From NCBI GenBank assembly GCA_964347545.1, contig CAYFZZ010000301.1:1-17190 (forward strand): DNA of 17,190 nucleotides, read 5' to 3'. Positions within the stretch are counted from its first letter, which is position 1. Each line of letters opens with the position of its first letter. This DNA is from CS4-C045 sp964347545 (GTDB taxonomy: Bacteria > Planctomycetota > Planctomycetia > Pirellulales > UBA7805). The position numbers and the translations under genes were made by a program. Below the pieces are notes generated by a model. The model ran no database searches. It was not told the DNA's origin and saw only the letters and a list, made by a program, of their open reading frames with translations. This document shows positions 1 through 6,794 of the stretch, piece by piece.

Positions 1-249
1 CTGCATCGGTCGCGAGCGGGCCAGCAGCGACTGGTTGGCCTGAGCGTCCAGGACGGCGCGGGCCCGAAAGAGGTGGTCGGCCGGTACCAGCAAGCGGATC
101 CCCAGGATCCCGGTCAGGCCTGCCTGAAAAGCGCCGTCCACCTGGCAAGGGATGCCGGCGTTCTCCAGGGCGATCCGCATGATCTGGGCCAGGCTGGGGT
201 CGGTCAGCGTCGAGAAAACGACAAGTTCTTGGGGGTCGGGTGCTGCCAT
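1..249 (-). CDS. DUF2007-like small protein, C-terminus cut by window edge
   Basis: An open frame runs from ATG at 249 to the window edge with no stop, so only the first 83 residues are visible. They begin MAAPDPQELVVFSTLTDPS and continue with a stretch resembling the DUF2007 (putative signal-transducing) fold: a 'vy.t.d..ea.i.r..Le..GIp..v.g' opening (residues 8-38), then a hydrophobic strand GILGIRLLVPADHLFRARAVL that ends in the usual 'v...d...A..vL' pattern. DUF2007 proteins are small and of unknown role, sometimes fused to zinc ribbons. The start lies 10 nt after the stop of the aldehyde dehydrogenase gene and has a GAGG motif about 7 nt upstream, so it is probably co-transcribed with it. 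The family call rests on pattern memory, and the missing C-terminus could carry another domain. Confidence 0.6.
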   Translation of the reverse strand, partial: MAAPDPQELVVFSTLTDPSLAQIMRIALENAGIPCQVDGAFQAGLTGILGIRLLVPADHLFRARAVLDAQANQSLLARSRPMQ

Positions 250-259
250 GGTCTTGCCT

Positions 260-1813
260 CTACTTTCCCTCTTGAATGTCGAAACGGATCCCTTGAGCCA
301 GGGGCAGCTCCCGGGAATAGTTAATCGTGTTGGTCGCCCGCCGCATGTAGGCCCGCCAGGCGTCGGACCCGGATTCCCGGCCACCGCCGGTCTCTTTTTC
401 GCCCCCAAATGCGCCGCCGATCTCCGCACCGCTGGTGCCGATGTTCACATTGGCAATCCCGCAGTCACTGCCGGTGGCCGAACAAAAAAGTTCTGCCTCG
501 CGAACGTCGTTGGTAAAGATGGCCGATGACAGGCCTTGAGGGACACCGTTGTGAATCGCCAGCGCTTCGTCCCAATCGTGGTAGCGGATGAAATACAAAA
601 TCGGGGCGAAGGTTTCCTCCTGCACGATGGGCGCCACGGCCGGGATCTCGACAATCGCCGGCCGCACGTAGACCCCGTCGGCCGGCACGCCGTCGCGGAT
701 GCGACCCCCGCCATGCACCGTCCCTCCCTGCTGGACCGCCTGCCGCAAAGCCGCTTCCATGGCCGCCCCGGCCTGTTCGTCGATCAACGGTCCCACCAGG
801 ATCCCCGCTTGCCGTGGGTCGCCGATCGGCAGCCGGCCGTAGATCGCCTGCAGACGGGCCAACAGATCGTCCGCGATCTGCTGGTGCACGATCAGCCGCC
901 GCAGCGACGTGCACCGCTGGCCGCAGGTCCCCACCGCCGCGAAGGTCACGGCCCGGACCGCCAGCTCGAGATCGGCCGAAGGGGCCACGATCATCCCGTT
1001 GTTGCCCCCCAGTTCCAGCAGCGAGCGACCCAGCCGAGCGGCCACGGTGGGACCCACCGCTCGGCCCATCCGCACCGAACCGGTGGCCGAGATCAGGGGC
1101 AAGCGCGGATCGGCCGCCACCGCCTGACCTACCGCCGGCCCGTCGCCGAGAATCAGGTTGGTGACCTCGGCCGGGACGTCGTCCATCTGCCGGGCCACCC
1201 CCGCGGCAATCGCCTGGCAGGCCATCGCACACAAGGGGGTCTTCTCCGACGGTTTCCAGACCAGCGTGTCGCCGCAGACCAGGGCCAGCATGGCGTTCCA
1301 GGCCCAGACGGCGACGGGGAAGTTAAAGGCGGTGATCACCCCCACCACGCCCAGCGGGTGCCATTGTTCGGTCAGGCGGTGTTCGGCCCGTTCCGAAGCG
1401 ATCGTCAGGCCGTACAGCTGGCGGCTGAGCCCCACGGCGAAGTCGCAGATGTCGATCATCTCCTGGACTTCGCCGATGGCCTCCTGAGTGATCTTGCCGG
1501 CCTCGGCGCTGACCAGCACGGCCAGGTCTTCCCGAGCAGCTCGCAAGGCCTCGCCGATCCGACGTACGTACTCGCCCCGCCGCGGAGCGGGCACGGTCCG
1601 CCAGCGGAGAAACGCCTGGTGGGCCGCGGCCACGACGGGATCGAGCTGTTCTGGCCCAGCCGCGGTGAAGGAGGTCAACGCGGCCCCATCGATGGGCGAA
1701 CGAATCTGCAGTTCGGCCCCGCTGCCAGCCTGCCAGGCATTGCCAATCGCGATCGCCTGAGGGGGCGTCGGCAGGCCGAGGCGGTTGAGCAGGCTGTACA
1801 GATCCGCCGTCAT
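260..1813 (-). CDS. ALDH7-family (antiquitin-like) aldehyde dehydrogenase, probable L-aminoadipate-semialdehyde/piperideine-6-carboxylate dehydrogenase
   Basis: The 517-residue product has full ALDH architecture. Oxyanion Asn164 lies in ITAFNFP, the NAD-binding segment WKPSEKTPL follows, general-base Glu267 is in LLELGGNN, and nucleophile Cys301 is in GTCGQRCTS. A second conserved Glu lies in QEETFAPIL (about 399-400). The C-terminal signature NIGTSGAEIGGAFGGEKE (about 457-474), followed by ETGGGRESGSDAWRAYMRR, is characteristic of ALDH7/antiquitin and bacterial AmaB/Pcd enzymes. These oxidise 2-aminoadipate 6-semialdehyde (in equilibrium with piperideine-6-carboxylate) to 2-aminoadipate with NAD(P)+ in lysine breakdown. 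Length is normal for the family. The lysine 6-dehydrogenase-like gene about 2 kb away supports this substrate. It is preceded by a small membrane ORF and followed by the DUF2007 gene, each at a 10-nt gap. The ribosome site before ATG 1813 is weak, consistent with coupling to the upstream ORF. The family is secure; the substrate is inferred. Confidence 0.9.
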   Translation of the reverse strand: MTADLYSLLNRLGLPTPPQAIAIGNAWQAGSGAELQIRSPIDGAALTSFTAAGPEQLDPVVAAAHQAFLRWRTVPAPRRGEYVRRIGEALRAAREDLAVLVSAEAGKITQEAIGEVQEMIDICDFAVGLSRQLYGLTIASERAEHRLTEQWHPLGVVGVITAFNFPVAVWAWNAMLALVCGDTLVWKPSEKTPLCAMACQAIAAGVARQMDDVPAEVTNLILGDGPAVGQAVAADPRLPLISATGSVRMGRAVGPTVAARLGRSLLELGGNNGMIVAPSADLELAVRAVTFAAVGTCGQRCTSLRRLIVHQQIADDLLARLQAIYGRLPIGDPRQAGILVGPLIDEQAGAAMEAALRQAVQQGGTVHGGGRIRDGVPADGVYVRPAIVEIPAVAPIVQEETFAPILYFIRYHDWDEALAIHNGVPQGLSSAIFTNDVREAELFCSATGSDCGIANVNIGTSGAEIGGAFGGEKETGGGRESGSDAWRAYMRRATNTINYSRELPLAQGIRFDIQEGK

Positions 1814-1823
1814 CGCGACCAGC

Positions 1824-2081
1824 TCAGCGTGAAGGGGTACCGGCTACCGTGCGTCGACGGTCTGCGCTATTGTTACCGCGAAAAAGAGGGATGGCAATGC
1901 GCCGCCCACGGGATGGGCACCCGATGGCCTGCCCGGCGGCTTCGAGGCGCCCAGCCGGACGGAGGCCGTTTCCGGCGCGCTTCCGCCCCGAATCCCCCAG
2001 TTCCTCCCGGATCCGACCGGCCAGCAGGACCAGTCCCGCGATCAACCAGATCGTCCTGGCCAGCAGATCATTCCACGGCAT
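1824..2081 (-). CDS. Small putative single-TM protein
   Basis: An 85-residue ORF with ATG at 2081 preceded by a strong Shine-Dalgarno (GGAGGA, about 6 nt upstream). The N-terminus MPWNDLLARTIWLIAGLVLL contains one hydrophobic helix (about residues 5-22), followed by GRIREEL and a basic, poorly structured tail rich in Arg, Gly and Ala. The stop lies 10 nt before the ATG of the aldehyde dehydrogenase gene, so it would be the first gene of that minus-strand unit. I do not recognise the family. The ribosome site and TM helix argue that it is real. The low-complexity tail and the GC-rich setting, where chance ORFs are common, argue against. It may instead be the transcribed leader of the ALDH gene. 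Confidence 0.45.
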   Translation of the reverse strand: MPWNDLLARTIWLIAGLVLLAGRIREELGDSGRKRAGNGLRPAGRLEAAGQAIGCPSRGRRIAIPLFRGNNSADRRRTVAGTPSR

Positions 2082-2248
2082 GGGCGATCCTCCGAAAGAC
2101 TCCCTCAGCGGCTTTCCCAATATGCCTGGCGGGAAAGGGGGGAAAGCTGTCGGGCCCAAGGGGACGAGCCCATTGTGGCGCCGGATGGGATCCGTGACAA
2201 TGATCTTCCATCTGCTTGCTGGTTGCGTTTGAGAAGGGGAGTTCCTCC

Positions 2249-2857
2249 GTGCGCCTTTTATTGTTCAGCGATGTGCACCGTGATCTCGAGGCCGTGGAAA
2301 ACCTGGTGCAGATGTCACAGGATGTCGACGTGGTGGTGGGGGCCGGGGACTTCGGCTCGATGCGGAAAGGGACGGACGAGGTTATGGAGGCGTTGTCCGC
2401 CATCCAGCGTCCGGCGGTGGTGGTGGCCGGCAACGGTGAGTCGCCGGAGGAACTGGCCGCGGCCTGCCAGGTGTGGCCCACCGCCCAGGTCCTGCACGGC
2501 GCGGGAACACAAATCGAGGGGACCAGGTTCTGGGGCGTGGGCGGGGCGATCCCCGTGACCCCGTTTGGCGCGTGGAGCTACGACCTGACGGAAGATGAGG
2601 GCCGGCAGCTGCTGGCCGCTTGCCCGCCGGGTGCCGTGCTCGTGTCCCATTCACCCCCCCACGGCGCGGTCGACCAGTCGTCGGCCGGACAGCACCTGGG
2701 CAGCGTTGCGGTGCGGGAAGCGGTCCAGCGGGTGCAACCGGCGCTGGTCGTCTGCGGACACATCCACGACTGCAGCGGCCAATCCACGACCCTGGACCAG
2801 ACGCCGGTGGTCAATGCCGGCCCGCAGGGGATCGTGTGGGAGTTGCCAGGGCCTTAG
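2249..2857 (+). CDS. Calcineurin-like metallophosphoesterase
   Basis: A 202-residue protein of the compact metallophosphoesterase superfamily. The dimetal site is seen in order: SDVH (Asp8, His10), GAGDF (Asp34), GNGE (Asn62), VSHSPPHG (His134) and CGHIHD (His171, His173). The family hydrolyses phosphomono- or diesters using Mn/Fe/Ni pairs; no substrate can be assigned here. The block-III motif is GNGE rather than the common GNHD/GNHE, so the His that usually protonates the leaving group is absent, as in some small archaeal/YfcE-like branches. I place the start at GTG 2249 because GGGGAG lies 6 nt upstream and the protein then begins directly with MRLLLFSDVH. A TTG at 2216 in the same frame would add 11 unlikely residues. 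The DUF1080 gene follows 80 nt downstream on the same strand. Confidence 0.85.
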   Translation: MRLLLFSDVHRDLEAVENLVQMSQDVDVVVGAGDFGSMRKGTDEVMEALSAIQRPAVVVAGNGESPEELAAACQVWPTAQVLHGAGTQIEGTRFWGVGGAIPVTPFGAWSYDLTEDEGRQLLAACPPGAVLVSHSPPHGAVDQSSAGQHLGSVAVREAVQRVQPALVVCGHIHDCSGQSTTLDQTPVVNAGPQGIVWELPGP

Positions 2858-2937
2858 GTCCGGGTGGATCTGCCGGCCGGCGGCGGGCCAGTAGCGGGTC
2901 GGCCGTTGGCGAAGTTTTCCAGAAGAGGAGTTGAACG

Positions 2938-3756
2938 ATGAGCAACCGTGTGAGGCGAACAGGGGGATGTGGGTGGGTCCGCTGGTCGACGATGGTCCTG
3001 CTGTTGGGGATCGGCGGCAGCCGTCCGGCGGCGGGGGATGAATACCTGAGCGGGATGGTATGGGAAGAGCCGGCGGTGGTGCGGCCCGGGCGGGACGGGG
3101 GCCCCCCTTCGGATGCCGTGGTGTTGTTCGATGGCAAGGACCTCTCGGCATGGGAAAACGCCTCCCGCTGGCGAGTCGAGGACGGGGCGATGATCTGCGG
3201 GAAGGGGAATATCCGCACCAAACAAGCGTTTGGCGACTGCCAGCTGCACATCGAATGGTCCGCCCCCCTGCCCGTCACCCGCCAGGGCCAGGGGCGGGGC
3301 AACAGCGGGGTGTTTCTGATGGGCATCTACGAAATCCAGGTACTGGACTCGTACGACAACCAGACCTACTTCGACGGCCAGGCCGGGGCGATCTACAAGC
3401 AGACCCCCCCGCAAGTCAACGCGATGCGGCCGCCGGGCAAGTGGAACGTGTTCGACATCCTCTGGACGGCACCCCGTTTCCAGGAAGATGGCTCGCTGAA
3501 ATCTCCTGCCTTCATCACGGCCCTGCACAACGGGGTCGTGATCCTGAATCATTTCCAGCTGGAGGGGGACACGCCTTTCGTCCGCCCGCCGCGCTACGCA
3601 CCCCACGCGGAACGGCTGCCGATCATGCTGCAGCACCATGGCAGTCCGGTCCGGTTCCGCAACATCTGGGTCCGCGAGATCCGGCCGGCGCCGGGCCAGC
3701 GGGTCCGAGCCCCGTATCTCCGCAATGCCCGCGGGGAGGAACGGCCCGTGCCTTAA
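2938..3756 (+). CDS. Exported 3-keto-disaccharide hydrolase domain (DUF1080) protein
   Basis: A 272-residue product with a basic N-terminus, a hydrophobic core STMVLLLGIGG (residues 17-27) and a likely signal peptidase site near RPAAG|DE (residues 29-35). The mature part shows DUF1080 landmarks: VVLFDGKDLSAWEN (61-74), WRVEDGAMICGKG (78-90), a QLHIEWS strand, GNSGVFLMGIYEIQVLDS (121-138) and a C-terminal strand VRFRNIWVREI. The fold is a concanavalin-like jelly roll, now called 3-keto-disaccharide hydrolase, and it is very abundant in exported planctomycete proteins for carbohydrate turnover. It has the single domain only, with no cytochrome or sulfatase fusion. AGAGGAG lies 7 nt before ATG 2938. 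The gene is 80 nt after the phosphoesterase and may share its transcript. The domain call is secure; the substrate is unknown. Confidence 0.9.
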   Translation: MSNRVRRTGGCGWVRWSTMVLLLGIGGSRPAAGDEYLSGMVWEEPAVVRPGRDGGPPSDAVVLFDGKDLSAWENASRWRVEDGAMICGKGNIRTKQAFGDCQLHIEWSAPLPVTRQGQGRGNSGVFLMGIYEIQVLDSYDNQTYFDGQAGAIYKQTPPQVNAMRPPGKWNVFDILWTAPRFQEDGSLKSPAFITALHNGVVILNHFQLEGDTPFVRPPRYAPHAERLPIMLQHHGSPVRFRNIWVREIRPAPGQRVRAPYLRNARGEERPVP

Positions 3757-3839
3757 GCGGACAACCCCGCCCCTCCCCGCCTGTGGCCTGCCCGGGTCTC
3801 GTGGGTCCCGCACCAACGACGTCGCCCCCGGACGCGGCC

Positions 3840-4970
3840 CTACATTTCGGTGGCCCCGGAGGTTTCGCTGCTGTAGCGAGTCGTCCCTTCGCTGAGGAAG
3901 TAATGGCCAAAGCGGTTGGCCAGGAACGGTTCTAGGGCGATGTCTTCCTGACGGACAAATCCGGCGGACGGCAACTTTCCGGCGACGTGCAGGTCCAGCG
4001 CCGCGCAGAGGGCGGCGGCCGTGGTGATCTGAATGGCGCTCCACGGTTCCCCGTCGATGGTCCGGGAGTAAATCTTGCGGGCGTCGCTCTGCTGGACCAG
4101 CTGTCCCTTCCGCCAGCCGGTCACGCTGCAAAAGATGACCACCACATCCTGAAACGTCACCGGGAGGGCTTTTTCCAGAATGTCCTTCAACACCTCCCGC
4201 CGCTCGTTCAACCGCAGCTCGTTGACCAGCAGAGCCATCAGGTCGCGATGGTCCAGGTAGCGGATGGTGCGATAGTGGAGTTCGCGGACGCGACCCTCCA
4301 GCGTTTCGCACAGCGTCCCCAGGCCACCGGAGGTATTGAAGGCTTCGTAGCGGACGCCGTCCAACGAAAAATGTTCCAGACCTTCCAGCGGCAAGACCTC
4401 GATCCGCTGGCCCTCGTGGATCGCCTCGCACGGGTTGCAGTACTCATTGATCAGCCCGTCGGTCGACCATGTGAGGTTGTATTTGAGCCGGTTGGTGGGG
4501 AACTGCGGCAAGGCGCCGACCCGCATCTTCACCGAATCGAGTTCCTCGAATTGCTGGGTCAGGGAATAGGCGATCACAGAGATGAAGCCGGGTGCCAGCC
4601 CGCACTGCGGCATGAAGATCTGTCCGGGAGCGGCTCGGTCGGCCAGGTGGCGGACGCGATGAGCTGTTTCGATGTCTTCGGTCAGGTCGAAGTAGCTGAG
4701 CCCGGTGTTGAGGGCGACTTCGGCCACCTGGGGATTGAAGTGGTAGCTGAGCGCCGAGACGACGCTGTCACAGCCGCTCGTCGCCGCCGCCAGGTCGGCA
4801 GCCCGGCTGGCGTCCAGCACCTCGGTCTCGACCCCCGACTGCTGGCGGATCCGCTGCAGCGAGTGGACGTCGACGTCACCCACACGGACCTGGTAGTCGC
4901 CGGTGCCGGCCAGAAACTTGGCCACCATCCGGCCGATTTTGCCGCTGCCTAATAACAGAACCCGGTGCAT
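3840..4970 (-). CDS. Saccharopine dehydrogenase family protein, probable L-lysine 6-dehydrogenase
   Basis: A 376-residue NAD(P)-dependent oxidoreductase. The Rossmann fold opens at the N-terminus with MHRVLLLGSGKIGRMVAKFL (GxGxxG at 8-13) and an acidic strand end VGDVD (30-34). Other landmarks are CDSVVSALSYHFNP (67-80), YFDLTEDI, PQCGLAPGFISV (121-132), and a catalytic-domain segment AFNTSGGLGTLCETL (210-224) followed by YRTIRYLDH. This layout and length match lysine 6-dehydrogenases as I remember them (about 385 residues), which deaminate lysine at the epsilon position to aminoadipate semialdehyde/piperideine-6-carboxylate. Saccharopine reductase or carboxynorspermidine synthase are alternatives in the same family. 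The nearby ALDH7 gene, which would take the product, favours lysine. I chose ATG 4970 because AGGGGGAAAG precedes it and it starts the Rossmann strand; a frame extension up to 5237 lacks conserved content. It is divergent from the VOC-dioxygenase gene. Confidence 0.85.
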   Translation of the reverse strand: MHRVLLLGSGKIGRMVAKFLAGTGDYQVRVGDVDVHSLQRIRQQSGVETEVLDASRAADLAAATSGCDSVVSALSYHFNPQVAEVALNTGLSYFDLTEDIETAHRVRHLADRAAPGQIFMPQCGLAPGFISVIAYSLTQQFEELDSVKMRVGALPQFPTNRLKYNLTWSTDGLINEYCNPCEAIHEGQRIEVLPLEGLEHFSLDGVRYEAFNTSGGLGTLCETLEGRVRELHYRTIRYLDHRDLMALLVNELRLNERREVLKDILEKALPVTFQDVVVIFCSVTGWRKGQLVQQSDARKIYSRTIDGEPWSAIQITTAAALCAALDLHVAGKLPSAGFVRQEDIALEPFLANRFGHYFLSEGTTRYSSETSGATEM

Positions 4971-5009
4971 CGCGACTTTCCCCCTGCCTGCCCCGCGGCC
5001 GCCGCTCGA

Positions 5010-5016
5010 TATAATA
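5010..5016. promoter_or_regulatory. Candidate -10 element(s) in the divergent lysDH / VOC-dioxygenase spacer
   Basis: TATAAT is present on the plus strand at 5010-5015, and read on the minus strand the same bases give TATTAT (5016-5011, 5 of 6 matches). On the minus strand this would start a transcript near 5004, about 34 nt before the lysine-dehydrogenase ATG, a sensible leader. On the plus strand it would leave a leader of about 200 nt before ATG 5224. No good -35 box is visible at 16-18 nt in either direction, so an activator may be needed or the match may be chance. It is the only AT-rich spot in a 253-nt GC-rich spacer. Confidence 0.4.
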
Positions 5017-5223
5017 CCGACAGCCGCAGGGCCAAAACAGACGCAAGCCCGGGGGACGTCAAGGCCGACCCGCCTGCGTCTTGCGCCAATCGTCGCTCGG
5101 TGCCCGCGCCCAGGCCGCTGGATCAGCCGGGACCAGGGGGCACGGGCCGGCAGAGGGGGCCCGGCACCTGCGGAGGGCCGTGCCGCCAGGTGGCAGGTCG
5201 CAAACGGACGATGGAAAACCAAC

Positions 5224-6597
5224 ATGGCTGATCCCAACCCGACCGACGCCAGTCAGTTGCTGTGGCAGCCGCAGCCCGCCGCGGCCGCCCTGGTCCACCG
5301 CTTGCTGGACGACTTCCTGCGTGCCAGCCCGTGGACCGAGCGATTTGCTCAACGCCTGCAGGACGAGACGGGGACGCGGCTGGTCGATTGGGTAGACCAC
5401 CTGACGGTGCCGGGCAGTGACCAGCTGAAGGCCGAACTGTTTCAGCAAGGCTTCCAGTCGCTGGCCACCGCAGACCGCTCCCAGTGGCGGCATCCGCAAG
5501 GCCTGTTTCCGGCCATCCTGCTGCAGGCCGAGCCCCGGTGGGAACTGGCGGTGCGTGTCGAGTCGGTTTCCGATTTCCTGGCCGCCCACCAGATCCCGGA
5601 CGCCACCCGGATCGAGGGCCCGCCGCTGGCCCCCCTGCGGCGGGCACGGATCGTCGAGGAGGGATCTACCCAGCTGTGGGTGGTCGAGCGGCATGGTTAT
5701 GAAGGCTGGGAGTCGGCGGCCCCGCTGGCCCGGTCCGTGCCAGCGATCCTCGCCCACGCAGAAGCCTTTCGCCACCGCCGGCGGGCCTTCGCGACAGAGC
5801 GGGAGGGATTTGAGCACGCGCGGCAATTGCTGGAAGCCGCCATGGTGGATGTGGGCAGCGGCCGCGCGGCGGACCTGTTTTTTCAGGCAGAACGGGATTA
5901 CTGGCAGCGGCGGAACCGCGCGGCACGCCTTCAACGAGCTCGGCAAGATGCCCTCGGTCTCGGCTGGGCGAACCACGATCACCACACCTACCGTTCCAGC
6001 CGCGAACATTTTGCCGAACTGATCGCGCTGTTCGAATTGCTGGGCTGCCAGTGCCGGGAACGGTTTTTCGCAGGCGCCGAAGCAGGCTGGGGCGCTCAGG
6101 TGCTGGAACATCCCTCCTGCCGCGTGGTGATTTTCGCGGATGTCGACTTGTCCGCCGAAGAGGTCTCGGGCGACTTCGCTCACGAGGGGCTGGCACCCCG
6201 CCAGCAGCTGGGAACCGTCGGCTTGTGGTGCCGGCTGCACGGCGAGGCCTTCCTGCAAGCCGGCTTGCACCACCTGGAATGCCAGTTCGATTTTGATCGA
6301 GCTCGCCAGCAGCTGCGCGAAGCCGGCGTGGAGACGATGGCGCCGTTCACCGATTTTGACTACTTGAAGCAGGCCTTTACCGAGGGGGAAATGTGGCAGG
6401 TGGACCCGCTGAGGATCGACGCGGCCCGGGCCGAGGGCTTGATCACCGAGGAAGAGGCCGCTCGCTTTCGCCGCCACGGGGCCCTCGGCTCCCACCTGGA
6501 AATCCTCCAGCGCGATGACGGCTACAAGGGCTTTAACCAGTCCGGGATCAGCCAGATCATCAAACAGACGGACCCTCGCGGCAAGTACGGCGCTTAG
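5224..6597 (+). CDS. Two-module VOC-fold protein, probable Fe(II) 2-oxo-acid dioxygenase (HPPD/DUF1338-like)
   Basis: A 457-residue protein that I cannot match to a named family. The C-terminal half reads like the vicinal-oxygen-chelate module of 4-hydroxyphenylpyruvate dioxygenase. A first metal His lies in ANHDHHTYRSSREHF (His253/254), a second in QAGLHHLECQFDFDRAR (His349/350), and a Glu in GSHLEILQRDDGYKGFNQ (Glu426), which resembles the HPPD ending 'LEIIQR..G.GF..GNF..L'. The N-terminal half has a degenerate copy with VDWVDHLTVPG (54-64), ELAVRVESVSDFLAAH and LWVVERHGYEGWE. Family knowledge: His-His-Glu VOC enzymes (HPPD, and HglS/DUF1338 acting on 2-oxoadipate) decarboxylate and oxygenate 2-oxo acids. 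Divergence from the lysine 6-dehydrogenase-like gene suggests 2-oxoadipate or a relative as substrate; that is inference. ATG 5224 has only a weak GGAA ribosome site, but a long frame extension upstream has no conserved content. Confidence 0.7.
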   Translation: MADPNPTDASQLLWQPQPAAAALVHRLLDDFLRASPWTERFAQRLQDETGTRLVDWVDHLTVPGSDQLKAELFQQGFQSLATADRSQWRHPQGLFPAILLQAEPRWELAVRVESVSDFLAAHQIPDATRIEGPPLAPLRRARIVEEGSTQLWVVERHGYEGWESAAPLARSVPAILAHAEAFRHRRRAFATEREGFEHARQLLEAAMVDVGSGRAADLFFQAERDYWQRRNRAARLQRARQDALGLGWANHDHHTYRSSREHFAELIALFELLGCQCRERFFAGAEAGWGAQVLEHPSCRVVIFADVDLSAEEVSGDFAHEGLAPRQQLGTVGLWCRLHGEAFLQAGLHHLECQFDFDRARQQLREAGVETMAPFTDFDYLKQAFTEGEMWQVDPLRIDAARAEGLITEEEAARFRRHGALGSHLEILQRDDGYKGFNQSGISQIIKQTDPRGKYGA

Positions 6598-6677
6598 GGC
6601 GAGCGCTGTCCCAGATGGACCACCTTCCCCGCCTCCCCTCCCCTGGCGGACGGTCCCGCAAAGGGCTCGGCCGTTAG

Positions 6678-6706
6678 TTGCAAACCCCTTTCCCCTGTGT
6701 TAGTCT
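6678..6706 (+). promoter_or_regulatory. Candidate sigma-70-type promoter of the YYAP gene
   Basis: TTGCAA (6678-6683, 4 of 6 to TTGACA) is followed after 17 nt by TAGTCT (6701-6706, 3 of 6 to TATAAT). The implied start near 6713 gives a leader of about 80 nt before the ATG at 6795. The surroundings (GCAAACCCCTTTCCCCTGTG) are the least GC-rich of the 197-nt spacer. The match is modest and may be chance. Confidence 0.3.
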
Positions 6707-6794
6707 ACAGCTCGTTTTACCGCTGGACTCCGGGCCCTGGGTGGTCGACCTTGCTCCCGGGTGCCTGATCTCGAACACCTTCAGGAGACTCGTG

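Noticed and set aside
536..2197. A 553-codon plus-strand open frame opposite the ALDH gene
   Set aside because: It is antisense to a gene with intact catalytic motifs, is rich in Arg, Gly, Pro and His, and shows no domain; it is a GC-driven shadow.
3757..3839. Possible bidirectional terminator between the convergent DUF1080 and lysine dehydrogenase genes
   Set aside because: Only short, imperfect GGG/CCC pairings are present and there is no T-run on either strand.
2854..4431. A 525-codon minus-strand open frame across the DUF1080 gene and into the lysine dehydrogenase
   Set aside because: It overlaps two well-supported genes in other frames and its translation has shadow-type composition (Arg/Gly/Pro-rich, no motif).
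4971..5237. Extended N-terminus for the lysine dehydrogenase (frame open to 5237)
   Set aside because: The extra residues are low-complexity, lie upstream of the Rossmann strand, and the ATG at 4970 has a good ribosome site; the added part covers the divergent promoter region.
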